The notes: generated from the sequence alone by a model not told the origin. Positions 7,956-16,204 are shown, counted from the stretch's first letter. The stretch is 33,626 nt of DNA from Bacteroidota bacterium (GCA_025356235.1 JANXUL010000280.1:1-33626), one strand, 5' to 3'. Translations and numbers: made by a program.

Positions 7956-8030
7956 GTGCGTAGTGAGTGGTCAGTAGTTAGTCAAAAAAAAATGTAAAGT
8001 CATACTCACCATTCACTATTCATCACTCAC
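7956..8030. repeat. Heptamer inverted repeat overlapping the 3' end of the POT transporter gene
   Basis: The left arm (7956-7983) reads GTGCGTA, GTGAGTG, GTCAGTA and GTTAGTC. The right arm (8003-8030), read on the other strand, reads GTGAGTG, ATGAATA, GTGAATG and GTGAGTA. About 20 bases, including a 9-A run, lie between the arms. The right arm encodes the last four residues (VSDE) and the TAG stop of the POT transporter. The element may terminate that transcript, with the U-run of the mRNA lying in the loop rather than after the stem. Confidence 0.75.
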
Positions 8031-9488
8031 TGTCTCCTCAACCCCCACATAACTCTTCTCAGGAAGCCGTTTTGCGAGCAGCAGAAATGCTACAAAGGAC
8101 ACAGCGAGTATTCCTATGAAGAGCCAATAATATTTTGCTCCGGTAAATTGGCTGAAGAATCCTTTACTCACAATATTTCCATTGATCAAACCTACCAGCA
8201 GGTTACCGGCCGAAATACCGAGCAGATACAATGCGCTCATAGTACTTTTCATCGATTTTGGTGAATGGGTATACGCATACTCAAGACAGGTTACGGAAAC
8301 CAGTATTTCGGAAGCTGCCAAAAGAATGTATGCCAGTATCTGCCACCATACAGAAGGCTTTCCACCTATATCTATTCGCTCCTGGATAAGCGCAATGATC
8401 ACGAAAGAAAGACCGATGATGACAAGTCCTGCTCCAATCTTGCGTAAGGGGGTTGGCTTGATTCCTTTTTTTTCTAAAAATGGGAAAATAAAAGAAGTAA
8501 AAACGGGAATCAGGAGTACCAGGAATAATGGATTGATAAAATTGATCTGTTCGGGTAAGATTTTAAAATTACCAACCAGGGTAAGATCTAGGCGGGTTGC
8601 CTGCAATACCCATTCAGAAAGGTTTTGATCCCATAATGCCCAGAATACCGGCGTAAAAGCAAATACGGCTAATACACGATACACAGCTTTAATGCCATCA
8701 ATAGATTTTGCAGAATATTTTTGGCCAACAGCTTCCCATACTTTTTGCCCCGGCTTGCGGCCGAATAGTTTGAGCACTACATTCTGCAAGTTGATCCACA
8801 AAGCATATAATGATATAGTAAAAAAATTCTCTTTGTTTATACCCGCAGGAGGTACCCTTTTATATTTTTTTCTTCCCAACCAGAAAGTAATGGTAGCCAG
8901 TGCCATTAATATACCCGGTACACCAAAAGCAATCTCAGGGCCATAATATTTTTTTAATAGGGGGATGAACAAAGGCGCCAATGTGCCGCCCAGGTTAATA
9001 CTCATATAAAACCAACCATATACTTTTGAAAGCAGGTTTTCATTGGATTTATCAAACTGGTCACCCACATTGGCAGATACACAGGATTTGATGCCGCCTG
9101 CACAACAGGCAATCACAACAAGCCCCATACTGAAAATGGTGTAACTACTGCCGGAAACAGACAACATAAAATGACCGAACGTATATACAATTGAAACGAA
9201 AAGAATTACACGGTATTTACCAAAGAACCAGTCGGCCATAATTGCGCCAACAAGTGGCATAAAATAAGCAAGCGTAACAAACAGGTGCGACATTTCATTT
9301 GCCTTTGCATCGGCTTCGGCTGTTAGCAAAGGGTTCATTGAAGGATTGAAAAATGCAACCGCCATATAGGTGACCATAATAGACCGCAAACCGTAAAAGC
9401 TGAACCTTTCTGCTATTTCGCTGCCAATAATAAAGGGAACGGATTTGGGCATCCCGGTTTTCTTTATAACGCTTTCTATTTCACGCAT
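8016..9488 (-). CDS. POT-family proton-coupled oligopeptide transporter
   Basis: 490 residues, a polytopic inner-membrane protein of the proton-dependent oligopeptide transporter (POT/PTR2) branch of the major facilitator superfamily. The diagnostic motif ExxERFxxYG is present as Glu24-Ile-Ala-Glu27-Arg28-Phe29 through Tyr32-Gly33. It should import di- and tripeptides with protons, though the substrate range cannot be read from sequence. Its last four codons and stop lie in a heptamer repeat, so the C-terminus may have been altered by the repeat. It is divergent from the OPT transporter gene across a 167-base repeat-rich region. A TATCTTTA box (9507-9514) about 20 bases upstream is a possible -7 element. 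Confidence 0.9.
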   Translation of the reverse strand: MREIESVIKKTGMPKSVPFIIGSEIAERFSFYGLRSIMVTYMAVAFFNPSMNPLLTAEADAKANEMSHLFVTLAYFMPLVGAIMADWFFGKYRVILFVSIVYTFGHFMLSVSGSSYTIFSMGLVVIACCAGGIKSCVSANVGDQFDKSNENLLSKVYGWFYMSINLGGTLAPLFIPLLKKYYGPEIAFGVPGILMALATITFWLGRKKYKRVPPAGINKENFFTISLYALWINLQNVVLKLFGRKPGQKVWEAVGQKYSAKSIDGIKAVYRVLAVFAFTPVFWALWDQNLSEWVLQATRLDLTLVGNFKILPEQINFINPLFLVLLIPVFTSFIFPFLEKKGIKPTPLRKIGAGLVIIGLSFVIIALIQERIDIGGKPSVWWQILAYILLAASEILVSVTCLEYAYTHSPKSMKSTMSALYLLGISAGNLLVGLINGNIVSKGFFSQFTGAKYYWLFIGILAVSFVAFLLLAKRLPEKSYVGVEETVSDE

Positions 9489-9506
9489 ATGTTGTATTTT
9501 GGGTTT

Positions 9507-9514
9507 TAAAGATA
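9507..9514 (-). promoter_or_regulatory. -7 promoter box of the POT transporter gene
   Basis: Reverse strand TATCTTTA differs from TAnnTTTG only in the last base and ends 18 bases before the ATG at 9486-9488. A good -33 box is not visible at the expected distance, so this is tentative. Confidence 0.35.
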
Positions 9515-9531
9515 ATGGGAAAAGTGCTTGG

Positions 9532-9624
9532 GTAGGTAAAGTAGTTAAAAGGGTTAAAGAGGTTTAAAAAGGGTTTAAACCCCGCTAACTACCCCAACTA
9601 TTGTAAACACTTTAACCATTTTAG
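9532..9624. repeat. AT-rich inverted repeat in the divergent POT/OPT intergenic region
   Basis: The left side holds tandem G(T/G)TAAA-type units spaced 9-10 bases apart (GGTAAAG, GTTAAAAG, GTTAAAG, GTTTAAA, GGTTTAAA) from about 9535 to 9580. The right side carries the complementary pattern: CTTTAACCATTTTAG (9610-9624) pairs with 9545-9559 at 13 of 15 positions. A perfect 12-bp palindrome, GGGTTTAAACCC (9571-9582), lies within it. It fills most of the space between two divergently transcribed peptide-transporter genes, so it could hold operators for both, or be a second intergenic repeat family. Confidence 0.6.
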
Positions 9625-9655
9625 TCTAAACTGCCCCTAACGAAAACTATAAACT

Positions 9656-11707
9656 ATGCCCGGAGAAAAAAAAGCATTCAAACCCTTTGTATCGCCCGAA
9701 ACGAATATGAAGGAGCTTACTGTAAAGTCAATTTTAGTAGGTAGTTTATTCGGTGTCATTTTTGGTGCGGCTACAGTATACCTGGCGTTGAAAGCCGGCC
9801 TAACGGTTTCGGCTTCCATACCCATTGCGGTGATAGCCATTACATTGGGCAGGAAATTTTTAAAGACAACGATTCTCGAAAACAATATTATACAAACTAC
9901 CGGATCTGCCGGTGAGAGTATTGCGGCCGGTGTGGCGTTTACTTTGCCGGGATTCTTATTTCTGTCATCGCCGAGCAGTGCAGAATATTTTAATTATGTA
10001 ACGATTTTGATACTGGCCATCGTAGGCGGATTACTCGGTACTTTATTAATGATACCCCTGCGTAAAGCCCTTATTGTAAACGAGCACGATAATCTCCCTT
10101 ATCCCGAAGGAACTGCCTGCGGCGATGTGTTGAAAGCCGGGGAGAAAGGTGGTGATTTTGCAAAGACCGCTTTCTGGGGGCTGGGCGTAGCATTTACCTA
10201 TGCTTTACTGCAAAAGGTTTTACATGTAATTGCTGAAACACCTTTCTACGCGACAAAACAGATAAATAAATTTTTTCCATCAGCCAAAGTGAGTGGTGAG
10301 ATTACACCTGAATATATGGGAGTGGGGTATATCATCGGCCCTAAAATAGCGGGAGTTTTGGTAGCGGGTAGTGTGTTAAGCTGGTTGGTGTTTATACCAT
10401 TGCTGTCAACTTTAGTGCCATCAGATATGATAGCATTACAATTAATTAAGCTGGGTTACCTGGGTGATATTGCTAAAGCAGGTGGTAAAGGCGGATGGGA
10501 TCCTGTAACACATACATTCGGCGATTATTCGGCTGCCATTTACTATGCCTATATCCGACAGGTAGGTGCGGGTGCGGTTACTGCGGGTGGTATCATTACT
10601 TTATTAAAAACCATCCCCACTATTGTTAAATCCATCAAAGGAAGTTTTGCTTCCTTGAAAGCCAATAACGAACCCGGTGCTGCCGCTATATTGCGAACCG
10701 ATAAGGACCTAAGCCTGAAAGTAGTGGGTTTTGGAAGCCTTGCCTTAATTGGATTGATTGCCGTTCTGCCGCAGGTACCAGGTGATAGTGTTTTACAGAA
10801 ATTATTGATTGGTGTTTTGGTTATATTATTTGGGGCATTGTTTGTAACTGTGTCCTCAAGAATTGTGGGACTGATCGGATCGTCCAATAACCCCATTAGT
10901 GGAATGACCATTGCTACTGTGATGGGTACCAGCCTGATTTTTTTAAGTGTGGGCTGGACGGGCCAGGCATTTGAACCATTGGTATTGGTTGTGGGTGGTA
11001 TGATCTGTATTGCCGCTGCTAATGCCGGTGCTACTTCGCAGGATTTGAAGAGTGGCTATATTGTTGGTGCAACGCCACGTAACCAGCAGATCGCTTTATT
11101 TGTGGGTGCGATTGTTTCATCCATCGTAATTGGTATTACCGTAAAATTTCTCGACAGGCCTACAACAGAAATGTTGCAGCAGGGCATCCATCATGCTATT
11201 GGTTCAGATAAATATCCTGCACCGCAGGCTACTTTAATGGCCACATTGATCAAAGGAATCTTATCACAAAACCTTGACTGGCAATATGTGGTAGTAGGTA
11301 TTTTTCTGGCGGTTACCATGGAATTGTGCGGCATTAAATCATTGAGTTTCGCCATTGGGGTGTACCTGCCGCTCGCTACCACTTTACCCATATTTATTGG
11401 CGGCGCCATCAGGGGCATTGTTGAAAGCAGACAAAAGAAAGCCAACATTCAATTGAATGCAGAGGAGGAAGAACTGGGTAAAGGAAACCTTTTTGCAACC
11501 GGCCTGGTGGCTGGCGGTGCCGTAGCCGGGGTTGTGATTGCTTTTTTAGCAGGATCTGATTTTGGGGAGAAATTCTTAAAGGCTGTAAGCCTTGAAGCAG
11601 GTATTTCAGGAGGCTTATCGCAAGGGGGCTATTTTATAATGGGTACTGCATTCTTTGCTTTGATGGGTTGGATATTGTATAGGGTGGCGATGAAGAAAAC
11701 AGCATAA
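9656..11707 (+). CDS. OPT-family oligopeptide transporter
   Basis: 683 residues, a large inner-membrane protein of the oligopeptide transporter (OPT) superfamily. Signatures of the bacterial OPT branch: VYLALKAGLTVSASIPIAVI near residue 42, TTGSAGESIAAGVAFTLPGF near 81, and LPYPEGTACGDVLKAGEKGG near 145. Segments of alternating hydrophobic helices continue to the end, including GATSQDLKSGYIVGATP (about 462-478). Members carry peptides or metal chelates; which one cannot be told here. The start is chosen at the ATG at 9656, followed by a charged stretch (PGEKKAFKPFVSPETNMKEL) typical of the family. It is divergent from the POT gene and ends just before a strong terminator. Confidence 0.93.
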   Translation: MPGEKKAFKPFVSPETNMKELTVKSILVGSLFGVIFGAATVYLALKAGLTVSASIPIAVIAITLGRKFLKTTILENNIIQTTGSAGESIAAGVAFTLPGFLFLSSPSSAEYFNYVTILILAIVGGLLGTLLMIPLRKALIVNEHDNLPYPEGTACGDVLKAGEKGGDFAKTAFWGLGVAFTYALLQKVLHVIAETPFYATKQINKFFPSAKVSGEITPEYMGVGYIIGPKIAGVLVAGSVLSWLVFIPLLSTLVPSDMIALQLIKLGYLGDIAKAGGKGGWDPVTHTFGDYSAAIYYAYIRQVGAGAVTAGGIITLLKTIPTIVKSIKGSFASLKANNEPGAAAILRTDKDLSLKVVGFGSLALIGLIAVLPQVPGDSVLQKLLIGVLVILFGALFVTVSSRIVGLIGSSNNPISGMTIATVMGTSLIFLSVGWTGQAFEPLVLVVGGMICIAAANAGATSQDLKSGYIVGATPRNQQIALFVGAIVSSIVIGITVKFLDRPTTEMLQQGIHHAIGSDKYPAPQATLMATLIKGILSQNLDWQYVVVGIFLAVTMELCGIKSLSFAIGVYLPLATTLPIFIGGAIRGIVESRQKKANIQLNAEEEELGKGNLFATGLVAGGAVAGVVIAFLAGSDFGEKFLKAVSLEAGISGGLSQGGYFIMGTAFFALMGWILYRVAMKKTA

Positions 11708-11726
11708 CACCCTATTATTTTTTATA

Positions 11727-11761
11727 AGAACCTGCAGTAAAACTACTGCAGGTTCTCTTTT
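11727..11761 (+). terminator. Rho-independent terminator after the OPT gene
   Basis: A perfect 13-bp stem (AGAACCTGCAGTA at 11727-11739 with TACTGCAGGTTCT at 11744-11756) and a 4-base AAAC loop are followed by CTTTT. It lies 20 bases after the OPT stop. It is the clearest intrinsic terminator in the window. Confidence 0.85.
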
Positions 11762-11924
11762 GTAAAGCCAGTTATAATTATGCAGATTAGGGTTCAGGAA
11801 ATACTGAATTCAAACCCGGGTATGGAGCTTAACAGAGGGAATGGCATTATTTATAACGCTACACTTTCTGTACACCTTATTAAACCTTTATCCTCTCAAA
11901 CCATCCAACCTAAAATTACGCTTT

Positions 11925-13937
11925 ATGAATTTTCGCCGGATGTACAAGACTTTTACCGTGGGTGCAATAATGACGTTACTGTCAGCCTTTGTACAAGGCA
12001 GTCATTCAGCACCTGAACCGAAAATCAATATGCCGTATAAGAAGATGGGGCTTACACAAGAACAGGCTGCGGCGCATTTGCTGGGCCGTTTTACTTTCGG
12101 CATCAGACCCGGGCAGATTAAAGAAGTGGTTGATATGGGACTTGACAAATGGCTTCAACAACAATTAGATGGCAATATATCAGATGAAGAAGTAGCCCGT
12201 CGTTTGCCTGCTGATAGTTATGATGCCCTCGCAATGACCAATGAAACAATTGTAAATACATATCTCAATGCCGGACAGATTATCCGCATTGCCGCGAAAA
12301 ACAACTTGCTTAATAAAGATTCTATCAGAAATTTAGATAAACCTGAATACCGTGCCCAATTAAAAAAACTGATGGATGAACAGGGATACAAAGCACCACA
12401 GGAATTACAAAGACAGATCGTTAACCAAAAAATTGTCCGGGCCGCATATGGCCAGAACCAGTTGCGTGAAGTGTTGACGGATTTTTGGTTCAATCATTTT
12501 AATGTATCGCTCACCAAAGGACAATGCCAGCAGTATGTACTTACCTATGAACGCGATGCCATACGGCCAAACGTGTTAGGCAATTTTGAAACCATACTGG
12601 AAGCCACCGCCAAACACCCCGCCATGCTGGAATACCTGGATAATGCATCGAGTGTGAGCATGGATAATGATATGGCAAGGCAACAGGAAAAGAGCGTATT
12701 AAACAGGCTGGTTAAACAACGTATGCTTGCCATAGTCAACGACACATCTAAACCAGGTGCTAAAATTCTTGAGCAGGCCATCAAAGCAAAAAAAACACAG
12801 GGCCTTAATGAAAATTATGCCCGTGAAATAATGGAACTGCATACACTTGGTGTGGATGGTGGCTATACCCAACAGGATGTTACTACCGTGGCCCGAGCAC
12901 TTACCGGCTGGAGCATTATGCCTATGTATAAAGACGGGCCGGGAATGAAACTGATACAGGCAGCAGGTCCGGGCTTAATGGCGAAAAGAGGGTTTGTAGT
13001 AGAAGGAGATTTTTTATTTAAGGCAGATAAACACGATGAGAATGCCAAAACCATTCTGGGCAGAAATTTCCCCGCCAATGGGGGATATGAGGAAGGTAAA
13101 CAGGTTTTGGAAATGCTGGCCAACCATCCTTCAACCGCTAAATTTATTTGTACTAAACTGGCTACAAGGTTTGTTAGCGATACACCCTCTGCAGAACTCG
13201 TAAATAAAATGACTGATGCCTTTCTAAAAAGCAAAGGCAATATTAAAATGGTTTTGATCACAATGGCTAATGCCCGCGAGTTCTGGGATAACAAAGCATT
13301 ACGTGAAAAAGTAAAATCACCTTTCGAATTTGCAGTGAGTGCCATACGCGCTACCAATGCAGATGTGCAGCAGCCTTTCCAGATATACAACTGGTGTACC
13401 CGAATGGGACAACGGTTTTATTATTACCAGGCACCTACCGGTTTTCCGGACAGGGCCACTTACTGGATCAATACCGGTTCATTATTAAACAGGATGAATT
13501 TTGGATTGGCATTTGCCACAGAAAAAATACCCGGTGTAAAACTCAACCTCGCGGCACTCAATGATAACCACGAACCCGAAAGTGCAGAAGCTGCTTTGAT
13601 TATTTACAGTAAGATATTATTACCGGAACGTAACCAGGATGATAATATAAGGCGTTTAACAGCGATTGTGCGTGATGCCAACCTTGAAAAAAAGATCACA
13701 GAAGCAGCTGTAAAAAATACGGTTACTACACCTGATATGACAGCCTCTTCCATGCAGGATGATATGATGGCCACAACAGCTACTGCACCCACACTGCGTA
13801 ACAGAAAAGCAAATGAAAGGGCTGCATTGAGTAAAAAGAATTTGCCGGTAACGACCTTGTATGTGGCTGGTAATACGAATACGGTATCGCAGGTAGCAGG
13901 TATTATTATTGGTTCACCGGAATTTCAAAGAAAATAA
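11925..13937 (+). CDS. DUF1800 family exported protein
   Basis: 670 residues from the ATG at 11925. This start is preferred to one 28 codons upstream because it places a signal peptide (MNFRRMYKTF, hydrophobic core, cleavage near AFVQGSHS) at the N-terminus. DUF1800 hallmarks: AAHLLGRFTFGIRPGQI near the start of the mature protein, FWFNHFNV, YAREIMELHTLGVDGGYTQQ and VARALTGW in the centre, and APTGFPDRATYW further on. The biochemical role of DUF1800 is not established; it nearly always sits beside a DUF1501 gene, as here, suggesting the two act together outside the cytoplasm. A stable hairpin separates it from the DUF1501 gene. Confidence 0.9.
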   Translation: MNFRRMYKTFTVGAIMTLLSAFVQGSHSAPEPKINMPYKKMGLTQEQAAAHLLGRFTFGIRPGQIKEVVDMGLDKWLQQQLDGNISDEEVARRLPADSYDALAMTNETIVNTYLNAGQIIRIAAKNNLLNKDSIRNLDKPEYRAQLKKLMDEQGYKAPQELQRQIVNQKIVRAAYGQNQLREVLTDFWFNHFNVSLTKGQCQQYVLTYERDAIRPNVLGNFETILEATAKHPAMLEYLDNASSVSMDNDMARQQEKSVLNRLVKQRMLAIVNDTSKPGAKILEQAIKAKKTQGLNENYAREIMELHTLGVDGGYTQQDVTTVARALTGWSIMPMYKDGPGMKLIQAAGPGLMAKRGFVVEGDFLFKADKHDENAKTILGRNFPANGGYEEGKQVLEMLANHPSTAKFICTKLATRFVSDTPSAELVNKMTDAFLKSKGNIKMVLITMANAREFWDNKALREKVKSPFEFAVSAIRATNADVQQPFQIYNWCTRMGQRFYYYQAPTGFPDRATYWINTGSLLNRMNFGLAFATEKIPGVKLNLAALNDNHEPESAEAALIIYSKILLPERNQDDNIRRLTAIVRDANLEKKITEAAVKNTVTTPDMTASSMQDDMMATTATAPTLRNRKANERAALSKKNLPVTTLYVAGNTNTVSQVAGIIIGSPEFQRK

Positions 13938-13942
13938 AAATA

Positions 13943-13974
13943 ACGCTTCAGGCCGCTTAAGTGGCCTGAAGCGT
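13943..13974 (+). other. Intercistronic hairpin between the DUF1800 and DUF1501 genes
   Basis: ACGCTTCAGGCC (13943-13954) pairs perfectly with GGCCTGAAGCGT (13963-13974) across GCTTAAGT, which can itself pair further. No U-run follows on the plus strand, but an A-rich run precedes it, so it would look like a terminator for minus-strand transcription although no minus-strand gene ends here. Its base is 16 bases before the DUF1501 ATG, so it may protect or cut the mRNA, or reduce read-through and DUF1501 translation. Confidence 0.65.
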
Positions 13975-13990
13975 AGCAAATCATTATTGT

Positions 13991-15250
13991 ATGGTAAATC
14001 GTAGGGCGTTTATGAAGTCGGGTGCTTTGGCACTGTTTGCAGCAGGGGTAGGTGGGGTACCTACTTTTATTGCCCGTGCCGCTGATAGCAGGAAGATACT
14101 ATCACCCTATAAAAAAAATAAAATACTTGTTTGTATTTTCCAGCGGGGTGCAATGGATGGGTTGATGGTGGTTAGCCCCTATACAGACCCCAACCTGAAA
14201 ACACTTCGCCCCACATTATATATGAGTCCTGCAGAAACCGAAGGAAAATTAACGGACCTGGACGGCCGCTTTGGATTACACCCATCTATGCAATCACTGG
14301 CACCGTTTTTTACAGAAGGGCGTATGGCTATTGTGCATGGTGTGGGCAGCCCTAATAATACACGCAGCCATTTTGATGCGCAGGATTATATGGAAAGTGG
14401 AACGCCTTTCAGTAAAAGCTCAACCAGTGGCTGGCTTAATAGGGCTGTGGGTTTATTAGGGCATGATGCCACTCCGTTTCGCGCAGTAAGTGTAACCAGT
14501 TCGCTACCCAGAAGTTTGTATGGCGATAATGAAGCATTGGCCATTAATAACCTGCAGGAGTTTGCCATACAGATGCGTGGCAACCCATTGGCATCCAACC
14601 TTGCTTCAAAATCATTTGAGCAGTTATACGATCAAACATCGAGTGAAATTTTAAACCGCACCGGTAAAGAAAGTTTTGATGCGATGAAAATGCTGAATGT
14701 AAATAATATTAAGAATTACCAACCTGCCAATGGTATCGTATATCCTAATTCTGCGCTGGGTAATTCTTTAAAACAGATCGCTACTTTAATTAAAATGAAT
14801 GTGGGCTTAGAAGTGGCTTTTGCAGAAAGTGGCGGATGGGATACGCATTTTAACCAGGGAACGATTAATGGGGCACTGGGCAGGAACCTGAAAGATTTTA
14901 GCGATAGCATTGCCGCATTTTGGAAAGACCTTGATGCCTACCAGGATGATGTAACCGTAATGACCATGACCGAATTTGGCCGCACCGCGCACCAGAACGG
15001 AACCGGAGGTACCGATCACGGAAGGGCAAGCTGTTTATTCGTTTTAGGAAATAATGTGAAGGGTGGTAAAGTATATAACAACATAAAAACATTAGCCAAA
15101 GAAGACCTCGAAGATGGCCGCGATCTGCCGGTGAGTACCGATTTCCGATCTGTGTTCAGCTCAGTGGCTAACGGGCATTTGAAGATCAATAATAATAAAA
15201 GCCTTTTTCCAACCTGGGAAGGGCAGGGATTGGGATTGATGAAGGGATAA
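13991..15250 (+). CDS. DUF1501 family protein with Tat-type signal
   Basis: 419 residues. The N-terminus MVNRRAFMKSGALALFAAG fits a twin-arginine export signal (RR-x-F-M-K followed by a weakly hydrophobic stretch, ending near FIARAADS). Conserved DUF1501 segments: CIFQRGAMDGLMVVSPY, GLHPSMQSLAPFF, VGSPNNTRSHFDAQDYMESG, ESGGWDTHFNQG and MTEFGRTAHQNGTGGTDHG. The family is related to the alkaline-phosphatase/sulfatase fold, and the Asp/His-rich motifs near the end are consistent with metal binding, but no reaction is known. It follows the DUF1800 gene by 53 bases and is probably cotranscribed. Export by Tat, with the partner's Sec-type signal, suggests this member folds or takes up a metal in the cytosol. 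Confidence 0.9.
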   Translation: MVNRRAFMKSGALALFAAGVGGVPTFIARAADSRKILSPYKKNKILVCIFQRGAMDGLMVVSPYTDPNLKTLRPTLYMSPAETEGKLTDLDGRFGLHPSMQSLAPFFTEGRMAIVHGVGSPNNTRSHFDAQDYMESGTPFSKSSTSGWLNRAVGLLGHDATPFRAVSVTSSLPRSLYGDNEALAINNLQEFAIQMRGNPLASNLASKSFEQLYDQTSSEILNRTGKESFDAMKMLNVNNIKNYQPANGIVYPNSALGNSLKQIATLIKMNVGLEVAFAESGGWDTHFNQGTINGALGRNLKDFSDSIAAFWKDLDAYQDDVTVMTMTEFGRTAHQNGTGGTDHGRASCLFVLGNNVKGGKVYNNIKTLAKEDLEDGRDLPVSTDFRSVFSSVANGHLKINNNKSLFPTWEGQGLGLMKG

Positions 15251-15360
15251 AATATAAGTGCCAACAATGGCAGAGATTACGCCTGCTGTCTTTCTTAGCT
15301 TTCGAATAAGGGGTACATGCTGTGTATCCACTGTGTTTATGAAGTGCCTGTTAAGTCAGA

Positions 15361-15415
15361 TCTCTATAATATCTCTATAAGGTCTCTATAACATCTCTAT
15401 AAGGTCTCTGTAGAT
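15361..15415. repeat. Five tandem 11-bp direct repeats (TCTCTATAANR)
   Basis: Units start exactly every 11 bases at 15361, 15372, 15383, 15394 and 15405. The first four share TCTCTATAA followed by two variable bases (TA, GG, CA, GG); the fifth is TCTCTGTAGAT. They lie 100 bases upstream of the unknown gene at 15515 in a 264-base gap that otherwise shows no gene. The spacing is close to one helical turn, so a row of protein-binding sites is possible; slippage-prone minisatellite is the alternative. Confidence 0.8.
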
Positions 15416-15514
15416 AGTACCTTTTTTTTCAGATCCGGCAGTATTTCTTTTGAAGAAAAAAACTTATTTTTAGTCATTACCCGTGTATAAACAAAATACG
15501 TTTTAAAACCGGTT

Positions 15515-16204
15515 ATGGCAAAAAATATTCATGCTACCATTGAATTGCAGGGAACATTGGGTGGGTTGGTTTTTGTGCATAGTACTAAATACGACAAACA
15601 TGTGCGTGCGGCAAGGGGTACATTTAAAAAAGCGCCCTGTAATAAAGTCCTTAGAAAAAACGCTTCGGTAACTGCTTTATTGAATGCGGCTGTTAGTCCT
15701 GTATATCATTTTTTTAAAAGTTATTACAGCCCTTTTATGACCGGGCAGGTATGGCCGGAGCTACTACGGTGTGTGCGACGTTCCGAAAAAACCGACCTGC
15801 TGTCACTCATGATGACGATTGAAGGTCTTGAGCTCAATGAGCGGTATACGTTTGCAAAATTAGTTACGAACGTAGATGTGACTGTAACAAGCCATATGCA
15901 AAAAATCAGTGTTGATATTGGCGCCAAAACCCATCCCGTTTTCAAAAGTGCGGGTGTTAATAGTTACTATTACGATATTGTTATACTGTTTCCGGGTGAG
16001 AAAGGTAGACTTGTTACTGATTCTATCAGCACCGAATGGGTAAGTGTACATGATGAAGTACCTTTTTATGAACTGGTATTTAAGAAGCCGGCAAAATCTA
16101 GCTGTTACCTGTTACTGGTGAAGGTGCAGGGGGGATACAATGGTAAAGAAGGAAATTCATTTGGCATGAAGGGAGTACAGGTGGTGAAAGTGGGGAAGTG
16201 TTAA
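15515..16204 (+). CDS. Unknown protein with GTLGGLVF-type N-terminal motif
   Basis: 229 residues, no signal peptide or membrane segment. The N-terminal half (MAKNIHATIELQGTLGGLVF, then a basic stretch HVRAARGTFKKAPCNKVLRK) resembles, from memory, short Bacteroidota proteins starting MAK with a GTI/LxGLxFY motif and a following Arg/Lys-rich segment; none has a known function. The second half (from about 105) is beta-rich with YDIVILFPGEKG and VPFYELVFKKP, suggesting an immunoglobulin-like sandwich. It stands alone between two exported-enzyme genes, preceded by the five 11-bp repeats and followed by a hairpin at 16242. I cannot assign a role. The frame is supported by length, composition and lack of overlap. 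Confidence 0.7.
   Translation: MAKNIHATIELQGTLGGLVFVHSTKYDKHVRAARGTFKKAPCNKVLRKNASVTALLNAAVSPVYHFFKSYYSPFMTGQVWPELLRCVRRSEKTDLLSLMMTIEGLELNERYTFAKLVTNVDVTVTSHMQKISVDIGAKTHPVFKSAGVNSYYYDIVILFPGEKGRLVTDSISTEWVSVHDEVPFYELVFKKPAKSSCYLLLVKVQGGYNGKEGNSFGMKGVQVVKVGKC

Noticed and set aside
11780-12016. 78-codon plus-strand frame overlapping the start of the DUF1800 gene
   Set aside because: It overlaps the DUF1800 signal peptide in another frame and has no features of its own.
12863-13390. 175-codon minus-strand open frame opposite the DUF1800 gene
   Set aside because: Antisense to conserved DUF1800 motifs, no recognisable domain.
15267-15380. Possible 37-residue peptide upstream of the 11-bp repeats
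   Set aside because: Its stop falls in the second repeat unit and the frame has no supporting signal or conserved look; probably chance.
15361-15415. CRISPR-like array
   Set aside because: Units are 11 bp with no spacers, and no cas genes are present.
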